Shown: positions 22,701 to 32,520 of the stretch, one piece after another | How positions within the stretch are numbered: position 1 is the stretch's first letter | Layout of the letters: every line of letters begins with the position of its first letter | DNA from: Pararge aegeria | Lineage: Eukaryota; Arthropoda; Insecta; Lepidoptera; Nymphalidae | Length of the DNA: 64,000 nucleotides | Assembly: GCF_905163445.1 (NCBI RefSeq) | Contig: NC_053195.1 | Location: 920,501-984,500 of the forward strand | Reading direction: 5' to 3' | Translations under genes and position numbers: made by a program | Notes under the pieces: model-generated | Seen by the model: the letters and a program-made list of their open reading frames with translations, nothing else | What the model was told of the DNA's origin: nothing | The model's database searches: none

Positions 22701-23224
22701 CCATCAGAACCTTATAGAGATAGAACATTCATAAATTATAGATTATTCCCTCCCCCTGCCAGAAACACAGCAACTGATTTACGTGATACTATAATGCTTT
22801 GATAGTTATTTATATGCTCAGTGACAAAAATATGGTCTGGATACTTTTTATCCCGGAATACCTAAAAAAAGAAAAAAAAATCACAATTATAGGTAGCAGT
22901 GGCGCAGTTGTGAGCGACGTAGTCTTTTAAGCGGGAGGTCCCGCGTGCCCAATGTGGGACATAGGTAAATTAAGTGATTAATGATTTGCTATCGAAGAAT
23001 ATTGCCTCGCAGGTCAAAAGAAAAGGCGACAAAGAAGAGATAGCGCGGAGTCTCTAACACAAAGCGTGATAGTAACAGGGAAAAGGGCCCGGAAGACTGT
23101 TCAGGTGCCGGGGCACTGGAGCGGGGACGAGTCCGACGAGCCGGACCCCTACGCCACGGACGAGTCTGATGACTGGGAACCGGGCAGTGCGCCCAGCCAG
23201 GACTTCTCCGAAGACTTTTTGTGA
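13729..23224 (+). CDS. APLF: Aprataxin and PNK-like factor (APLF), long isoform
   Basis: APLF is a repair factor that is recruited to DNA breaks through poly(ADP-ribose), links to XRCC1/XRCC4-Ku and acts as a histone chaperone. Exons: 13729-13824, 15250-15321, 15588-15855, 16278-16549, 17517-17605, 18328-18491, 23013-23224, all GT-AG with matching phases, giving 390 residues. An N-terminal FHA domain shows GNHVIGRG (21-28) and KKISRQHGEL (36-45), with the phosphopeptide-binding Arg27, Ser39 and His42. A charged linker carries KRSHSP...KKIK, likely a nuclear signal. Two PBZ fingers follow: C258, C264, H271, H277 and C291, C297, H304, H310. The acidic C-terminus has YATDESDDWEPG, as in vertebrate APLF (DEDSDWEPG). 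An alternative terminal exon lies at 20436-20563. An AATAAA is at 23350-23355. Exon 6 and the last exon are strikingly GC-rich. Identification is firm; isoform use is inferred. Confidence 0.9.
13816..13919 (-). other. Possible terminal exon of an unidentified antisense gene
   Basis: On the minus strand, a good acceptor (CGTTCGTTCGATGCGCAG, AG at 13921-13920) precedes an open frame whose residues include SVFGFAFQPDGTVDYLREI, ending DDYYTHIK and stop at 13816-13818. The composition is protein-like rather than shadow-like, and its stop overlaps the last bases of APLF exon 1 (13824). I do not recognise the protein and saw no matching upstream exon; a gene fragment carried by a mobile element is as likely as a real exon. 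Confidence 0.25.
13920..15249. repeat. APLF intron 1: RTE fragment, foldback element, dispersed repeat
   Basis: Positions 14110-14256 (+) encode RWTENIKQVAESCWKQAP and end in (GAT)n, an RTE LINE 3' end. Positions 14588-14921 hold a foldback: the arm 14648-14701 is the reverse complement, with few differences, of 14870-14921, and TTTTACCTACATTTGGAGG is directly repeated outside them (14603 and 14832). Positions ~14950-15175 are a copy of the repeat at ~10300-10500. Confidence 0.55.
15944..16212 (+). mobile_element. SINE family B copy in APLF intron 3
   Basis: Weak head (GTGGTGATAGCACATATAAC) followed by clear body text: ATATCACATACTTTAACAGT, GGAAACCTGCATGCCTGAGA, AAGGTGTTTGGAGTC, TGGGAGGAGACCAGTGCCCT and a TAATGATAATAA end. 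It stops 65 bp before exon 4. Confidence 0.6.
16550..17516. repeat. APLF intron 4: SINE family B, other fragments and a 15 bp hairpin
   Basis: Positions 16674-16890 are a family B SINE (GAGCGATGATAGCCTAGTGG head). Positions ~17085-17340 look like another dispersed repeat but have no partner in this window. At 17348-17382 there is a perfect 15 bp inverted repeat (TTTTTTACATTTGTA and its complement) around a 5 nt loop. Confidence 0.5.
18190..18290 (+). mobile_element. LINE 3' tail immediately upstream of APLF exon 6
   Basis: The text TGAATAAAGATATTTTTGACTT is the end of the LINE family also seen at 10140 and 56510. It stops about 40 bp before the exon 6 acceptor, so an insertion lies almost on top of the branch-point region of a conserved exon. 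Confidence 0.5.
18492..20435. repeat. APLF intron 6: RTE, LINE and SINE fragments
   Basis: Positions 19040-19280 (-) are an RTE coding fragment (GTCCACTGCTGGACATAGGTC, CAGCGGCTCCCAGCGACTCG). Positions 19283-19540 (-) are the LINE tail and C-terminus family of 1970-2327. Positions 19597-19945 (+) are a family B SINE, with an unrelated piece near 19760-19890. Positions ~20180-20290 are a reversed copy of a repeat at ~47030-47150. Positions 18492-19040 hold nothing I recognise. Confidence 0.5.
20436..20563 (+). CDS. APLF: APLF alternative 3' terminal exon (short acidic tail)
   Basis: The acceptor TCTCGCTCTTCAG joins in phase 1 to the G left by exon 6, giving D-MQVVRRHGNVYFINAQT..., and the frame runs 41 codons to DGESVDFDYEF and stop. 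Used as the last exon it would give a 362-residue protein. The tail is acidic and rich in aromatic residues (FYDDHFQVEDSDGESV), as expected for a histone-binding APLF C-terminus. No GT donor is well placed before the stop, so it is more likely a terminal exon than an internal one. A candidate poly(A) signal AATAAA lies at 20927-20932, next to a perfect 25 bp hairpin. The tail is distinct from the one encoded at 23013-23224, which accepts the same phase. Confidence 0.7.
20564..23012. repeat. Region between the alternative APLF last exons: hairpins and SINE pieces
   Basis: Four inverted repeats with short loops: 20823-20856 (15 bp stem, 4 nt loop), 20937-20992 (25 bp, 6 nt), 21251-21287 (16 bp, 5 nt) and 21476-21517 (16 bp with one mismatch, 10 nt). 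Positions 22520-22710 (-) are a family C SINE body and 22895-22960 (+) a family C head, ending about 50 bp before the 23013 exon. No gene was seen in 21520-22520. Confidence 0.6.
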
Positions 23225-23449
23225 ACACAAGTGTGTTATTTTGATCCAAAGGAAGAAATATATTATAAAGATGTTATTACAAATCATTATTATTTTTTTG
23301 AAACGGACGTGTTAGTGCGAGTGGACTGAGAAGTCAGTTTATTATGGAAAATAAACTCTTGCGAGTGTCCTCTGTTTGAGACCGACAATTTAGCCAATTT
23401 CGACCATGGCAACGACTGGCTTCCCTCGATTAGGAGGGCCCTTTTTTAA

Positions 23450-23728
23450 ACTGTAATAGCCTTGTAAGAAAGGCTTCGGCTTTCCTTTCGTGGAAGCCAA
23501 TTTGGATCCCGTACCACTGACCTTTCAGAGTTTTTTAATTTTAGCAATTTAAATATAACTTGCGTTAACCTGCATGCCTGAGTGTACTCCATAATGCTTT
23601 TAACGGCGTGTGAAGTCTACCAATCCACACCTGGCCAGTGTACTACTACGGCCTAAACCCTTCTCATCTTGAGAAGACCAGTAGTAGACCAGTGTCCTGT
23701 AGTGGCCACGTAGGGGTTAATGATGTGG
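23450..23728 (+). mobile_element. SINE family B copy
   Basis: Head CTGTAATAGCCTTGTAAGAA, TTCGGCTTTCCTTTCG, then ACTTGCGTTAACC joined directly to TGCATGCCTGAG (a small internal deletion), and GTCTACCAATCCACAC. Lies just 3' of the APLF poly(A) signal. Confidence 0.6.
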
Positions 23729-24160
23729 AATAATGGGACCAGCAGATGTATGCAAACTGGCTACTTATATCGCTAAGAAAACAGACGCAATTGGCGACTT
23801 CTGTGATTTGTCTGAGGCTTTTGATTGTAAACTACATGAGATGTTCACAGAAAATTACACTTCGTGGAACGTGGATCTTAACGATAGAGTTCGAAATGTT
23901 CACAAGAATGGAATAGCAGGACATTTGTAAAAATAGGTGTCCCTCAAGGGTCTATATCAGGACCTTATCCATTCCTCATTTACATTACTGACCTTGCTTA
24001 ATTTGCTAAGGACGATAATGGGTTAGTCTTGTTTGCTGATAATACATCATCATCGCTAGCCTACAAAAGACCACCGACGAGGAGGATATAACCAGTTCTC
24101 CCGCTAAAATAGTGCAATAGTTTGCAGCTAATAAAATAGCTCTTATATAAGCGGATCCTT
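23725..24160 (+). mobile_element. LINE reverse-transcriptase relic
   Basis: Frames broken by stops and shifts still show FCDLSEAFDC, then GVPQGSISGPYPFLIYITDL and LFADNTSSS. These are the conserved reverse-transcriptase motifs (DLSKAFD, GVPQGSxLGPxLFLIYINDL, FADDTS) of Jockey/CR1-type LINEs. The first aspartate of the catalytic ADD motif remains but the second has become Asn. It is a dead copy between APLF and TSNAX. Confidence 0.75.
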
Positions 24161-24230
24161 GTCGACAATGGGGACCCTGCAAAGCTGGTTTTCAAATAAA
24201 ACGCAAGACCTATAAGTATAGAAGGTGTAT

Positions 24231-27200
24231 TCAGTAGTAGCCCTCGTCGTCGGAGCGCTGGTCCGCCTCCCAGTCGGGCTTGGGCGCCAGCAGAAGCGTG
24301 GCGGGCGCCTCGCCGCCGCGCACGCGCAGTGCGTACACCGCCGCCTCCACCTTGGCCAGGTTGTTGCGCGTCACCGACATCTTGCGCGCGAGCTCCTTGC
24401 CCATGCCGAATAGGCCTACACGATAAAAAATTCTTGATTAAAAAAAAGGGTGAACCGTCATGGGACGCCTGGCAGATGTGATACATCGAAATTGTTTTCT
24501 GTAAGTTATTGCAGATGTTGCATAATGAAAAAATAAAGCATAACAAATTTGTTCCACAAATAAAAAAAATAACAACATAATGGATACCCACTCCTTTTTT
24601 TAAAAAAATTAAATCATATAGCGTGGCGAAGCGGCGCCACGGCCTGTGTCGCCACGCCAACAATCAGGTTTACCCTCCGCCTATAGATGTTTCACATCAA
24701 AATGTCGAACTCCTATATAAATTCGACTAATTTGCGAGAGCGCTGTGTACTTATAAATGGTCCAACAAGACCGCGTAAAAACAAAATAACCGAGTGCAGA
24801 AAAAAATAACTATAGTCTTTCGTGGCACTGTGGTGGGTTGTGCGGTCTTATAAGTCTCACTTATTGTCTTAAAACTCTTTTGCTGCACTTGGTTTTTTTT
24901 TTTGCTGTTTACAAAACCGCAAGAAAACTAATTGCAGAAAAAAGAAAAAGGTTTTAAGATATCCATTTTTCTTTTGTGACTTAACATGATTATGGCTGGG
25001 AAAGCAGATGTCGGCCACCGGCTTTCCCAGCCATGATCAGATAATAATAATGATAAAAAACTTGGCAGCATAAGAGTGCGTCATGCCGTTTTGCGTGACT
25101 GCATGTGGGTCAATTTTACAGCCATGTCCCCATACCTCACTGTGACCTCAAAAAAAAAAATATATTACCTAAAGATCCTGTATACAGCTCCCTCACCACT
25201 TGACAAGCGTGGAAGCATTCATGACTGTCCCCACTGGATATGCTGTTAATAGCTTTCCTCATCAGCTCTCCAGTCAAGTCCGCTAAGCCAAGCATATAAT
25301 CTGTATGCGGTAGAAATGTCACCACTGTCCTGTCGTTTTCACCTTAAACAAACAAATCTTTATTGCCGCTTGACAGAAATCTCACCATGCCAATCTGTTA
25401 TGCTGGAAGCAGCATTATTATAAATCATACTCTCCATGTTTCTATACATCATACCAGAAAATATAAAAACAAAAGTAAAAAAAACTGAAGCTTTTACTGT
25501 CTAGGGGGAGCCCTTAAATTTGGGTCTGATAGGTCCTAATGAGCCAATTTGTTCCAATTGTAGAACTAGATAGTGGCATTGCTGGCAGTGGTGTGCATAG
25601 AGGGTATGCACAGTGTATGCAGATGATATAAATAATAGGCTTTTTAAAGGCTTTTTAGAAATGCCTATCCTTAATTTTTTATAACTTGTACTGGAGATTT
25701 TCCTCATTTTAAATCATCTGCATATCCCCTGTGCCTACCCTCTATGCACGCCAATGACTGCTGGCACAGGCTTTGAGACACCCAGGTGAATGTAGCTTAC
25801 AACCAATGCTTGTTGACTAGGTTTGGTAGTGAACCTGTGATTCATCATCATTTTAAACCTTGTCCTACTCTCTCGTGGGAGAGAGGGATTTGAAGCATAG
25901 ACCCATGATCCTCCTCCAATGCTGGTTTGTGGAGAACATGTGACTATACATTATTATTTAAATTATAAGTTCAAAATCAATTATTTCTTTACTTAAATAC
26001 TTTTTTGATGCATATGTACCAAATTTGTACAAGGTACATTTGTAAACTTAAAACTAAAGCTGAGAGTTCCTAATTTACCATGATCTAAGAAGAATCCCAT
26101 AACACACTTATCCAGATGGAGATATAATAAGCACTTCTTATCTCTACTTTGTTACTTGGATCTCTCCATAAATTGAAGTAGTTCAACCACCATTTTCAAA
26201 GTATGTGTTATGTATGTTGATGAGAAGTAAGCAACACATTAGAAAAGTTATTGAATAGGGCAGTAAGACTGACTGGTTAGTCATAGGCATACAGAAAAGA
26301 TATAGTCCAAAACTGCTAACACATCTTATGACTGACTTAAGTTAAACTTATTTCACCTGCATAATCAATTTGGGCTGCCACTAATAGTCATTCAAGTTAA
26401 AGACAAGTCATTTATAAAGAAGATTATATAAATAATATTTTATATTGCAATTTTATAAAAAAAGTAAACTTAACTATATACTGAACACAGAATTAAGCAC
26501 AGAGAATCCTCATTCAGCCACTGTTGTATGCAGTGCATTGTGTCCTAAAATGGTGAAAAAGCCCTGTGCATGTAACACTTTGTTGCTAGCTGCAAACTGT
26601 TTCCCATTTTATGGTTAACGTTTAGAACTATAAAAGACAGTAAAATAAATACTGTCAACTGCTAAATGGTATGAAATGACTAACTGATTGTTCAAGAAAC
26701 ACTAATAAAGGGGAGTGGTTTTTGATGCTTCAATATTAGTTGTGGACACAGTTTCTGTTTGTTCTTGATTCTGTGATTCCGAATTATTTTTGACAAATGA
26801 TTACTCACCACCTTCATCTTTAACATCATACTGAAATTCCTTCTGTACATCAGGATATGAGATAATAACTTTGCTCTCCATGAGGGAACAGAAGGTTCTA
26901 GCCTCTATAAATTCCTGGAAACCTGCAGTAACTGCTCGGGAATACAAGTACGCTGGACTGTTTTCTAATTCCAGGCCAATGCTTCTGATTGGGCCATCAA
27001 CCAGTTTTTTAAGTCTCTCTTTTGCATCTTTTACAGATTTTTCTGTTGATTCTTGACTGGAAAGTAGATAATAAAATTTTTAATTTTCAAAAGAATCTGT
27101 CAATAATACCCTATAATGCTAATCATAAATTGAAAACAAATCAGTAAATGTCTATTTAATATGGATTTGTAGGACTGGAAGTTTATCTTGCTGTAGATTT

Positions 27201-27528
27201 TCATCTGAACTTACGTGATAGCCGAGTGTAAAAGAAAAATTATCCTCTTGCTTTCAATAGTAATATCTCTGGACAACTTTACTAGTCTTTCATATCTGTC
27301 CTGTCGGTCGTTTAGCTTTAAAGCCGCATTCTTGAACAAAGCCAGTACAGGACTGTCTGCGGGCAAGGACGTAGCCGCTTCTTTAGCTACGCTCGATAAA
27401 GTTTGATGATTGTTGCGATGCCGGTTGCCGCGATATTTACCTAGGCAATAATTAATTTTTTTATTAGTATTCTCTCAGGAAAAGACCGTAAGTTATAATA
27501 ATAACAGATGTATACCTCGACCAGACAT
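24231..27528 (-). CDS. Tsnax: Translin-associated factor X (TSNAX/TRAX)
   Basis: TRAX pairs with translin to form C3PO, an Mg-dependent endoribonuclease that removes siRNA passenger strands and trims RNAs. Exons (minus strand): 27516-27528, 27215-27440, 26809-27056, 25169-25342 and 24231-24415; phases fit and the product is 281 residues, close to the usual ~290. Family blocks are clear: DRYERLVKLSRDITIESKRI (53-72), FQEFIEA (126-132), YMLGLADLTGELMR (178-191) and NNLAKVEAAVYALRVRG near the end. The acidic catalytic residues of TRAX (human E126, E129, D193, E197) correspond to E128, E131, D184 and E188, all kept, so the nuclease should be active. The first exon codes only four residues (MSGR). 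The last exon is much more GC-rich than the others. It starts 761 bp from ARPC1, head to head. Confidence 0.9.
24416..25168. other. TSNAX intron 4 with a short hairpin
   Basis: No exon or known repeat family. Positions 24992-25005 (ATGGCTGGGAAAGC) and 25021-25034 are exact reverse complements, a 14 bp stem with a 15 nt loop. Confidence 0.5.
25343..26808. repeat. TSNAX intron 3 with two MITEs
   Basis: Positions ~25584-25763 are a MITE with ~45 bp imperfect inverted ends (GTGTGCATAGAGGGTATGCA... and its reverse); a second copy is at 54531-54696. Positions 26486-26777 are a complete M1 MITE in the orientation opposite to 7154-7447. The remainder is AT-rich with no recognised gene. Confidence 0.6.
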
Positions 27529-28289
27529 AATGCAGTTAAAATTTTAATTATTTACACTTTTCGTTAGTAAAAATCAGAAAAAATATATTTCCTGACAATT
27601 CCCTAATGATACCAAATTTCCACAGGAGTCAGACAGAATAAAGATTTGTTTACGCACCGCACTCAGCACCACAGAACAATCTTGGTCTAACGATTCACTG
27701 AGCACAGACAATATAGAAACGATGCACCAGATAAAGCAGAGATTACATTAGTTCTGATTTTTGATTACATGGGTATTTGATATTGATTTAGTATGTTACA
27801 ATGGATAATTATTTGGCATGAAATATAAATATTGATAATTTTTTACCTAAATTAAAAAACCATAAGCAATGAGGATATGAACAATGGAATGACGGTAATC
27901 GGTAATCACTCTATGATCCTTATGGCATTCTTTCTCTGTCATGGTGCTTTGGCATTTGTCAGTGTCACTGTGATTCATTTCTCGTAGATTTTTCTGTGTT
28001 CTTAGATTTTTTGTGGTCGTTACTCGATATTCGGTAAATATAGTAAAATAAATTATGAACCTACTTATTATTCAGAGAAATAATCGTGAATTGAATGAAA
28101 CATTGTTTTTGTTTGCAGAGATTCGCGTAGACTGCCCAGAGTCCGCGAATTCCTCATACCATCCCCGCCTCCCGTGATTTAACTGTTTACTGCTTTAAAA
28201 CCTTTGACCAGGTAATTCTTGATAACTATCGATTTTAATCAGTGCATTATCCTAATTTAAATAATCTTGTGTTAATCTTTTCAGGCAAA
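27529..28289. promoter_or_regulatory. Divergent promoter region between TSNAX (-) and ARPC1 (+), with ARPC1 5' UTR exon
   Basis: Both genes start outward from this 761 bp segment. A non-coding ARPC1 leader exon probably ends at 28211 (TTGACCAG followed by GTAATTCT), since the coding start at 28290 lies five bases after a TTTTCAG acceptor (AG at 28283-28284). The exact transcription starts cannot be placed. Confidence 0.6.
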
Positions 28290-30286
28290 ATGTCTCAAAC
28301 TTTAACGTTCGGTGACTCATGCGCCCCGATAACTTGTCATGCGTGGAACAAGGAGAGAAATCGTGAGTACAGTATTTTATCATCTCTAAAAACAACTGGG
28401 TAGAGCAATCACATAGTTGGAACGTTTTGCATTTTAAGATTGTACATAAAGTACTCTATGCGTAGCAACTCAGTATCACAAGCCTTTTAGTGTATTGTGT
28501 ATTTTAGTGTATTTACTGGGCAGAGACTTCTCTTGGAGGAGTGTGGGACTTAGAGCTCAGGCTCACCATGTAGCTCTAATATTTGTGTGTGGGGGCTTAA
28601 TTACATGTAAGGTGTCCTCAACAGGATTGACAGCTTATCATAGAATGGTGCAAGGTTAGAATACTCGATGACCAATCTTGGGAGAAAGAGTGAAATGAAA
28701 ATGTAGCAACTAGTCAAATTATAAATAAAGGGGTGTGATTAGACTTAAATCATGTTTTATCTATTGGAATGATAATAGGGCAATGTAAAACTGGCTCAGT
28801 ACCTTGCAGTACATACTTAGTATTTTCACAAATAACTTACAACTCATAAAGTTTAAGCATTTGTTTCACTGGCTGAATGATAATACTCGAAGAATATTTT
28901 ATTTTTAGTTTTTAAAAACAAGGAATTTTTATTGATCTCCATGGCTGATCACTGATGTGCTGTATGATTTTCTGCCTTGGCTTCTGGAAAGCCACATATA
29001 GTGATAGGTTGACTTTATCAATAAGAAAAACTGGTTCTCTGCTTGTATTAGTTTTATCATAAATTTGGCTGCACCTCCACAAGCAAGTTTTATCTTTCAA
29101 TAGTTTTCAATGGAGCCAATCTACACACATCTGTTGTTCACACATTATCTGCTATAAACTGAAATATCTTGAATGTAGAATTCAGCTGTAAAAATGTTAT
29201 TTTATAGGCTATTAGTTAAATCAACTTTTACTTATTTCAGAAATTGCCTTCTCTCCCAACAATAATGAAGTCCATATATACCAAAAGGAGGGTAGTGAAT
29301 GGAAGCAGACCAATAACCTTGTTGAACATGATATGAGAGTTATGGGAATCGACTGGGCGCCCAATACTAACCGAATTGTTACCTGTTCAGTAGATCGTAA
29401 CGCATATGTTTGGACTCAAGGTGAAGATGGCAAATGGTCAACAACACTTGTGCTACTACGTATTAATCGTGCAGCAACTTGTGTAAAATGGTCACCTATG
29501 GAAAACAAGTTTGCTGTTGGCTCAGGTGCCCGTTTAATCTCTATTTGTTACTTTGAGAAGGAAAACAATTGGTGGGTCTCCAAGCATATTAAGAAACCTA
29601 TACGTTCAACTGTAACTTCCCTGGACTGGCATCCAAACAACATTTTACTTGTTGCGGGATCAACCGATTTTAAAGTGCGCGTTTTTTCTGCATATATAAA
29701 AGATATTGAGGATCAACCAGGACCTAATGTATGGGGATCTAAGTTACCTTTGGGGCAACTTTTAGCAGAGTTTCGCTCGACTGGAAGTGGTTGGGTGCAT
29801 AGTGTATCATTTTCTGCGGATGGGAATAAAGTTGCTTGGGTGGGCCACGATAGCTCGATCAACATAGCAGATGCTGCACAAGGGAAAGCAGTCATGAAAC
29901 TTAAGACTGAATATCTGCCATTCTTGGGATGTATTTGGATTTCAAATAATAACCTGATAGTGGCAGGTCATAGCTGCATTCCATTACTCTACTGCCATGA
30001 AGGGGATGAAATTAAATTTGTTGCCAAGCTAGATAATACCCAGAGAAAGGAGTCAGGTGGGTTGTCTGCTATGAAAAAATTCCAATCATTAGATCGTCAC
30101 GCCCGGATTGAAACTAGCGATACCTTGTTGGACTCCATACACCAGAATGCGATAACATGTATTAACCTTTATAAAGGAACAAAAGCAGATGCGGTCAAGC
30201 TAAGCACCTCAGGCCTTGATGGCCAACTAGTCATTTGGGACATTGCATCGCTTGAAAAAGCATTTGAAGATCGGGTTATGATATAA
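28290..30286 (+). CDS. Arpc1: Actin-related protein 2/3 complex subunit 1 (ARPC1)
   Basis: ARPC1 is the WD40 propeller subunit of the Arp2/3 complex, which nucleates branched actin filaments. Coding exons are 28290-28362 and 29241-30286 (donor AATC/GTGAGT, acceptor TTATTTCAG), giving 372 residues, the normal family length. It starts MSQTLTFGDSCAPITCHAWN and continues QIAFSPNNNEVHIY, MGIDWAPNTNRIVTCSVDRN, YVWTQ, CVKWSPMENKFAVGSGARLI, TSLDWHPNNILLVAGSTDFK and ends GLDGQLVIWDI...VMI, all characteristic of ARPC1A/B. The ATG follows the splice acceptor within five bases, so translation starts at the beginning of exon 2. A poly(A) signal AATAAA is at 30513-30518. Intron 2 (28363-29240) contains no recognised repeat. 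No sign of damage. Confidence 0.95.
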
Positions 30287-32520
30287 ATTATAAACATTTA
30301 CTAAATGTATTATTTTATTTATAAGTGACAATATAATCAGTTTGCTTGCGAGTTCTGAAATCACTCAATAGGATAATGGAAATGAAAACACGGAAAGCTG
30401 TGAAAAACATCACAATCACAGTTTGTATCAGTCTAGCTAGAAACAAGAGGGAAAGCGAGCAGCAGAGAGTGAATTCAGCCTCCCAAATATTGTAAAAACT
30501 TCAAATATACAGAATAAACTATAATTTATAGGTACAACATCCTAGGATTTTTTTATTATTATACAATTTAATTTTTTAACTTTGATAATCAAATAATTTA
30601 TATAAATTAGACAATAAGACTATGTGCTACATCCTAAGTTTAATAGATCACTTTTAATACTAGTGAAGTACTGATTGCTGTCATTACATTACAATTATTA
30701 TTTACGAAATTAACGAATGCTTTTTATTTTTTATCTACACTTGTATCTTTAAATTTACGATTCTGAATTAAATAATGAATATTGTCATATTTCAATATCG
30801 TAATTCTCTAATAACTATGTAAATAATAAAATGTTTGTGCAACAAGAGATCTAAGTTAGGTACAGACAAAGCTAGCTAATTTTTTTTTCAAGTTCAGATT
30901 AAATCCAGAAAAAGCAAACATTGCAATGTTCAGCATGTTTTAGAGCTAGTGGGATGTGGAAATTACAAATGTATTCATAACAAAAATAATTCTTTATCAA
31001 TAAAAAAGCAATTACAAAGTACATTGCATCCCGAAAAATTAGATTTATTTCAATAAACTTTTCTTATGACAAAATCAAAAAAGTTAGGAGTTTTATGATA
31101 CGAGTGTAGATTACGTAGTGTATGAATCTGCATATAACTAGGTATCAAAACAGTTTCATAAACTACAGACAGACATTCCTCTCCACGGGGACTGACCACT
31201 GAATTATGAGAAGCATCTTAAAAGTAATGGGGACATTTAAACCACACTTGGACCGTCAAAATCGAGTCCCTTTTACGACTGCTTAAACAATTAATTTGCT
31301 TTTCAATGTTCGAACGGAATTATTTTATACCTCAGTACAGTACAAAGGCTCATTCGGTTTAAGTTACTAGGAAGGCGTTTTATCCTAGGAAGACCTAGTA
31401 GTGTTCATCCTTACGCTTTGTACACCTTGTTCTACACAGCTCGCTAAGCACTAGTGGCAAGTATTAAAATAGTGCAGTCCTTTTCCACAAAGAATAGAGA
31501 GAAAGAATTTTACGCATCTTTTGGACCTATTAGTTTACTTTAAGGGATTTTTTTCTTTAAATAAATCTACACAAATGGCGCCAATGCGGTTGTACACAAA
31601 TCTCTACACTAAACAAACGTCCGAAATTAATAATAATAAAAACATTTCAGATTGCATCAAGTAGTGCAAACTTGTTCTGCTATAAAAGAATAGCTTAGCA
31701 TTATCTTGTGCTAGCTTGTAATAGCACTTAACTCAAAGTGTCATCTGAAGATTTTGGATTAAATCGATTATTTATTAACTTCGGGCAAGTAGACTAGAAA
31801 TGTCACCCTTTTAATCATGTACTACGTGGAAAAGGCTGGGATTTGTGTACACTAGGCAACGATTCAATGATCAGAATGCATTGTTGTCGGCACTTTACGA
31901 CATCTATCATTACAGCTATTCTCTTCCACAGGTAACATATGGAACGAAAAAGATAGGTCTTAAACCTGCCAATTTAGTTCAGTTTAGACTTTTAGAGCTC
32001 TAAAGGCCTTTCATACCTTTTTATGGTGGAAAACTTGTGATTATCACATTTGCAACCAGCGCAGTTTATTACGTATATTAACCATTAGCGGACTAGTGTA
32101 ATAGTCAATCTAGAGAATTGTGGTTAATGCACTAGTTACCTGGCAATTAAGTATTGTTTAAAATTTGTGTATAACCGAACTAACAACTATGTGACTAAGG
32201 CATGCAAACAGAGGCTTCCATAAGCGTCCGCGCTGGCGTGTATATTAACGACCAATTACAAGACGCGCCGGTTTGAGCGATTGTCGTGATTGGTCACAGC
32301 TAGGACGCAAAAGGTCTGCTGCGTGCGTATATCACGCCACTGCGGACGCTGTCGTCGTGCCTTCACTTACTCTGTACAAGTAACAACAGTTTATTGTATT
32401 AGTTCCCGTAGAGGCTGATTCGTCTTTATTTCCGGCAGTTAATTATTATTTATTAACATCAAAGTCATACTTTAACCTACTCAACTATAAGGCCATTTTT
32501 TTTGTAAACCGATAAGCAAT
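30287..32520. other. Convergent 3' regions of ARPC1 (+) and BIG (-) with a 128 bp foldback
   Basis: No exon or transposon family was recognised. The ARPC1 signal is at 30513-30518. On the minus strand TTTATT at 32425-32430 and 32390-32395 are candidate BIG poly(A) signals, but the low repeat content down to ~30.6 kb would also allow a long 3' UTR. Positions 32223-32350 form a GC-rich foldback: the arms AGCGTCCGC-GCT-GGCGTG-TATAT and ATATCACGCC-ACT-GCGGACGCT pair with few mismatches, and an inner GACCAAT...ATTGGTC pair lies within. Confidence 0.5.

Noticed and set aside
24061..24663. 200-codon minus-strand open frame over the TSNAX last exon
   Set aside because: It runs in a different frame from the TRAX peptide, is repetitive in Gly/Ala/Arg because of GC-rich codons, and its other parts are intron and repeat.
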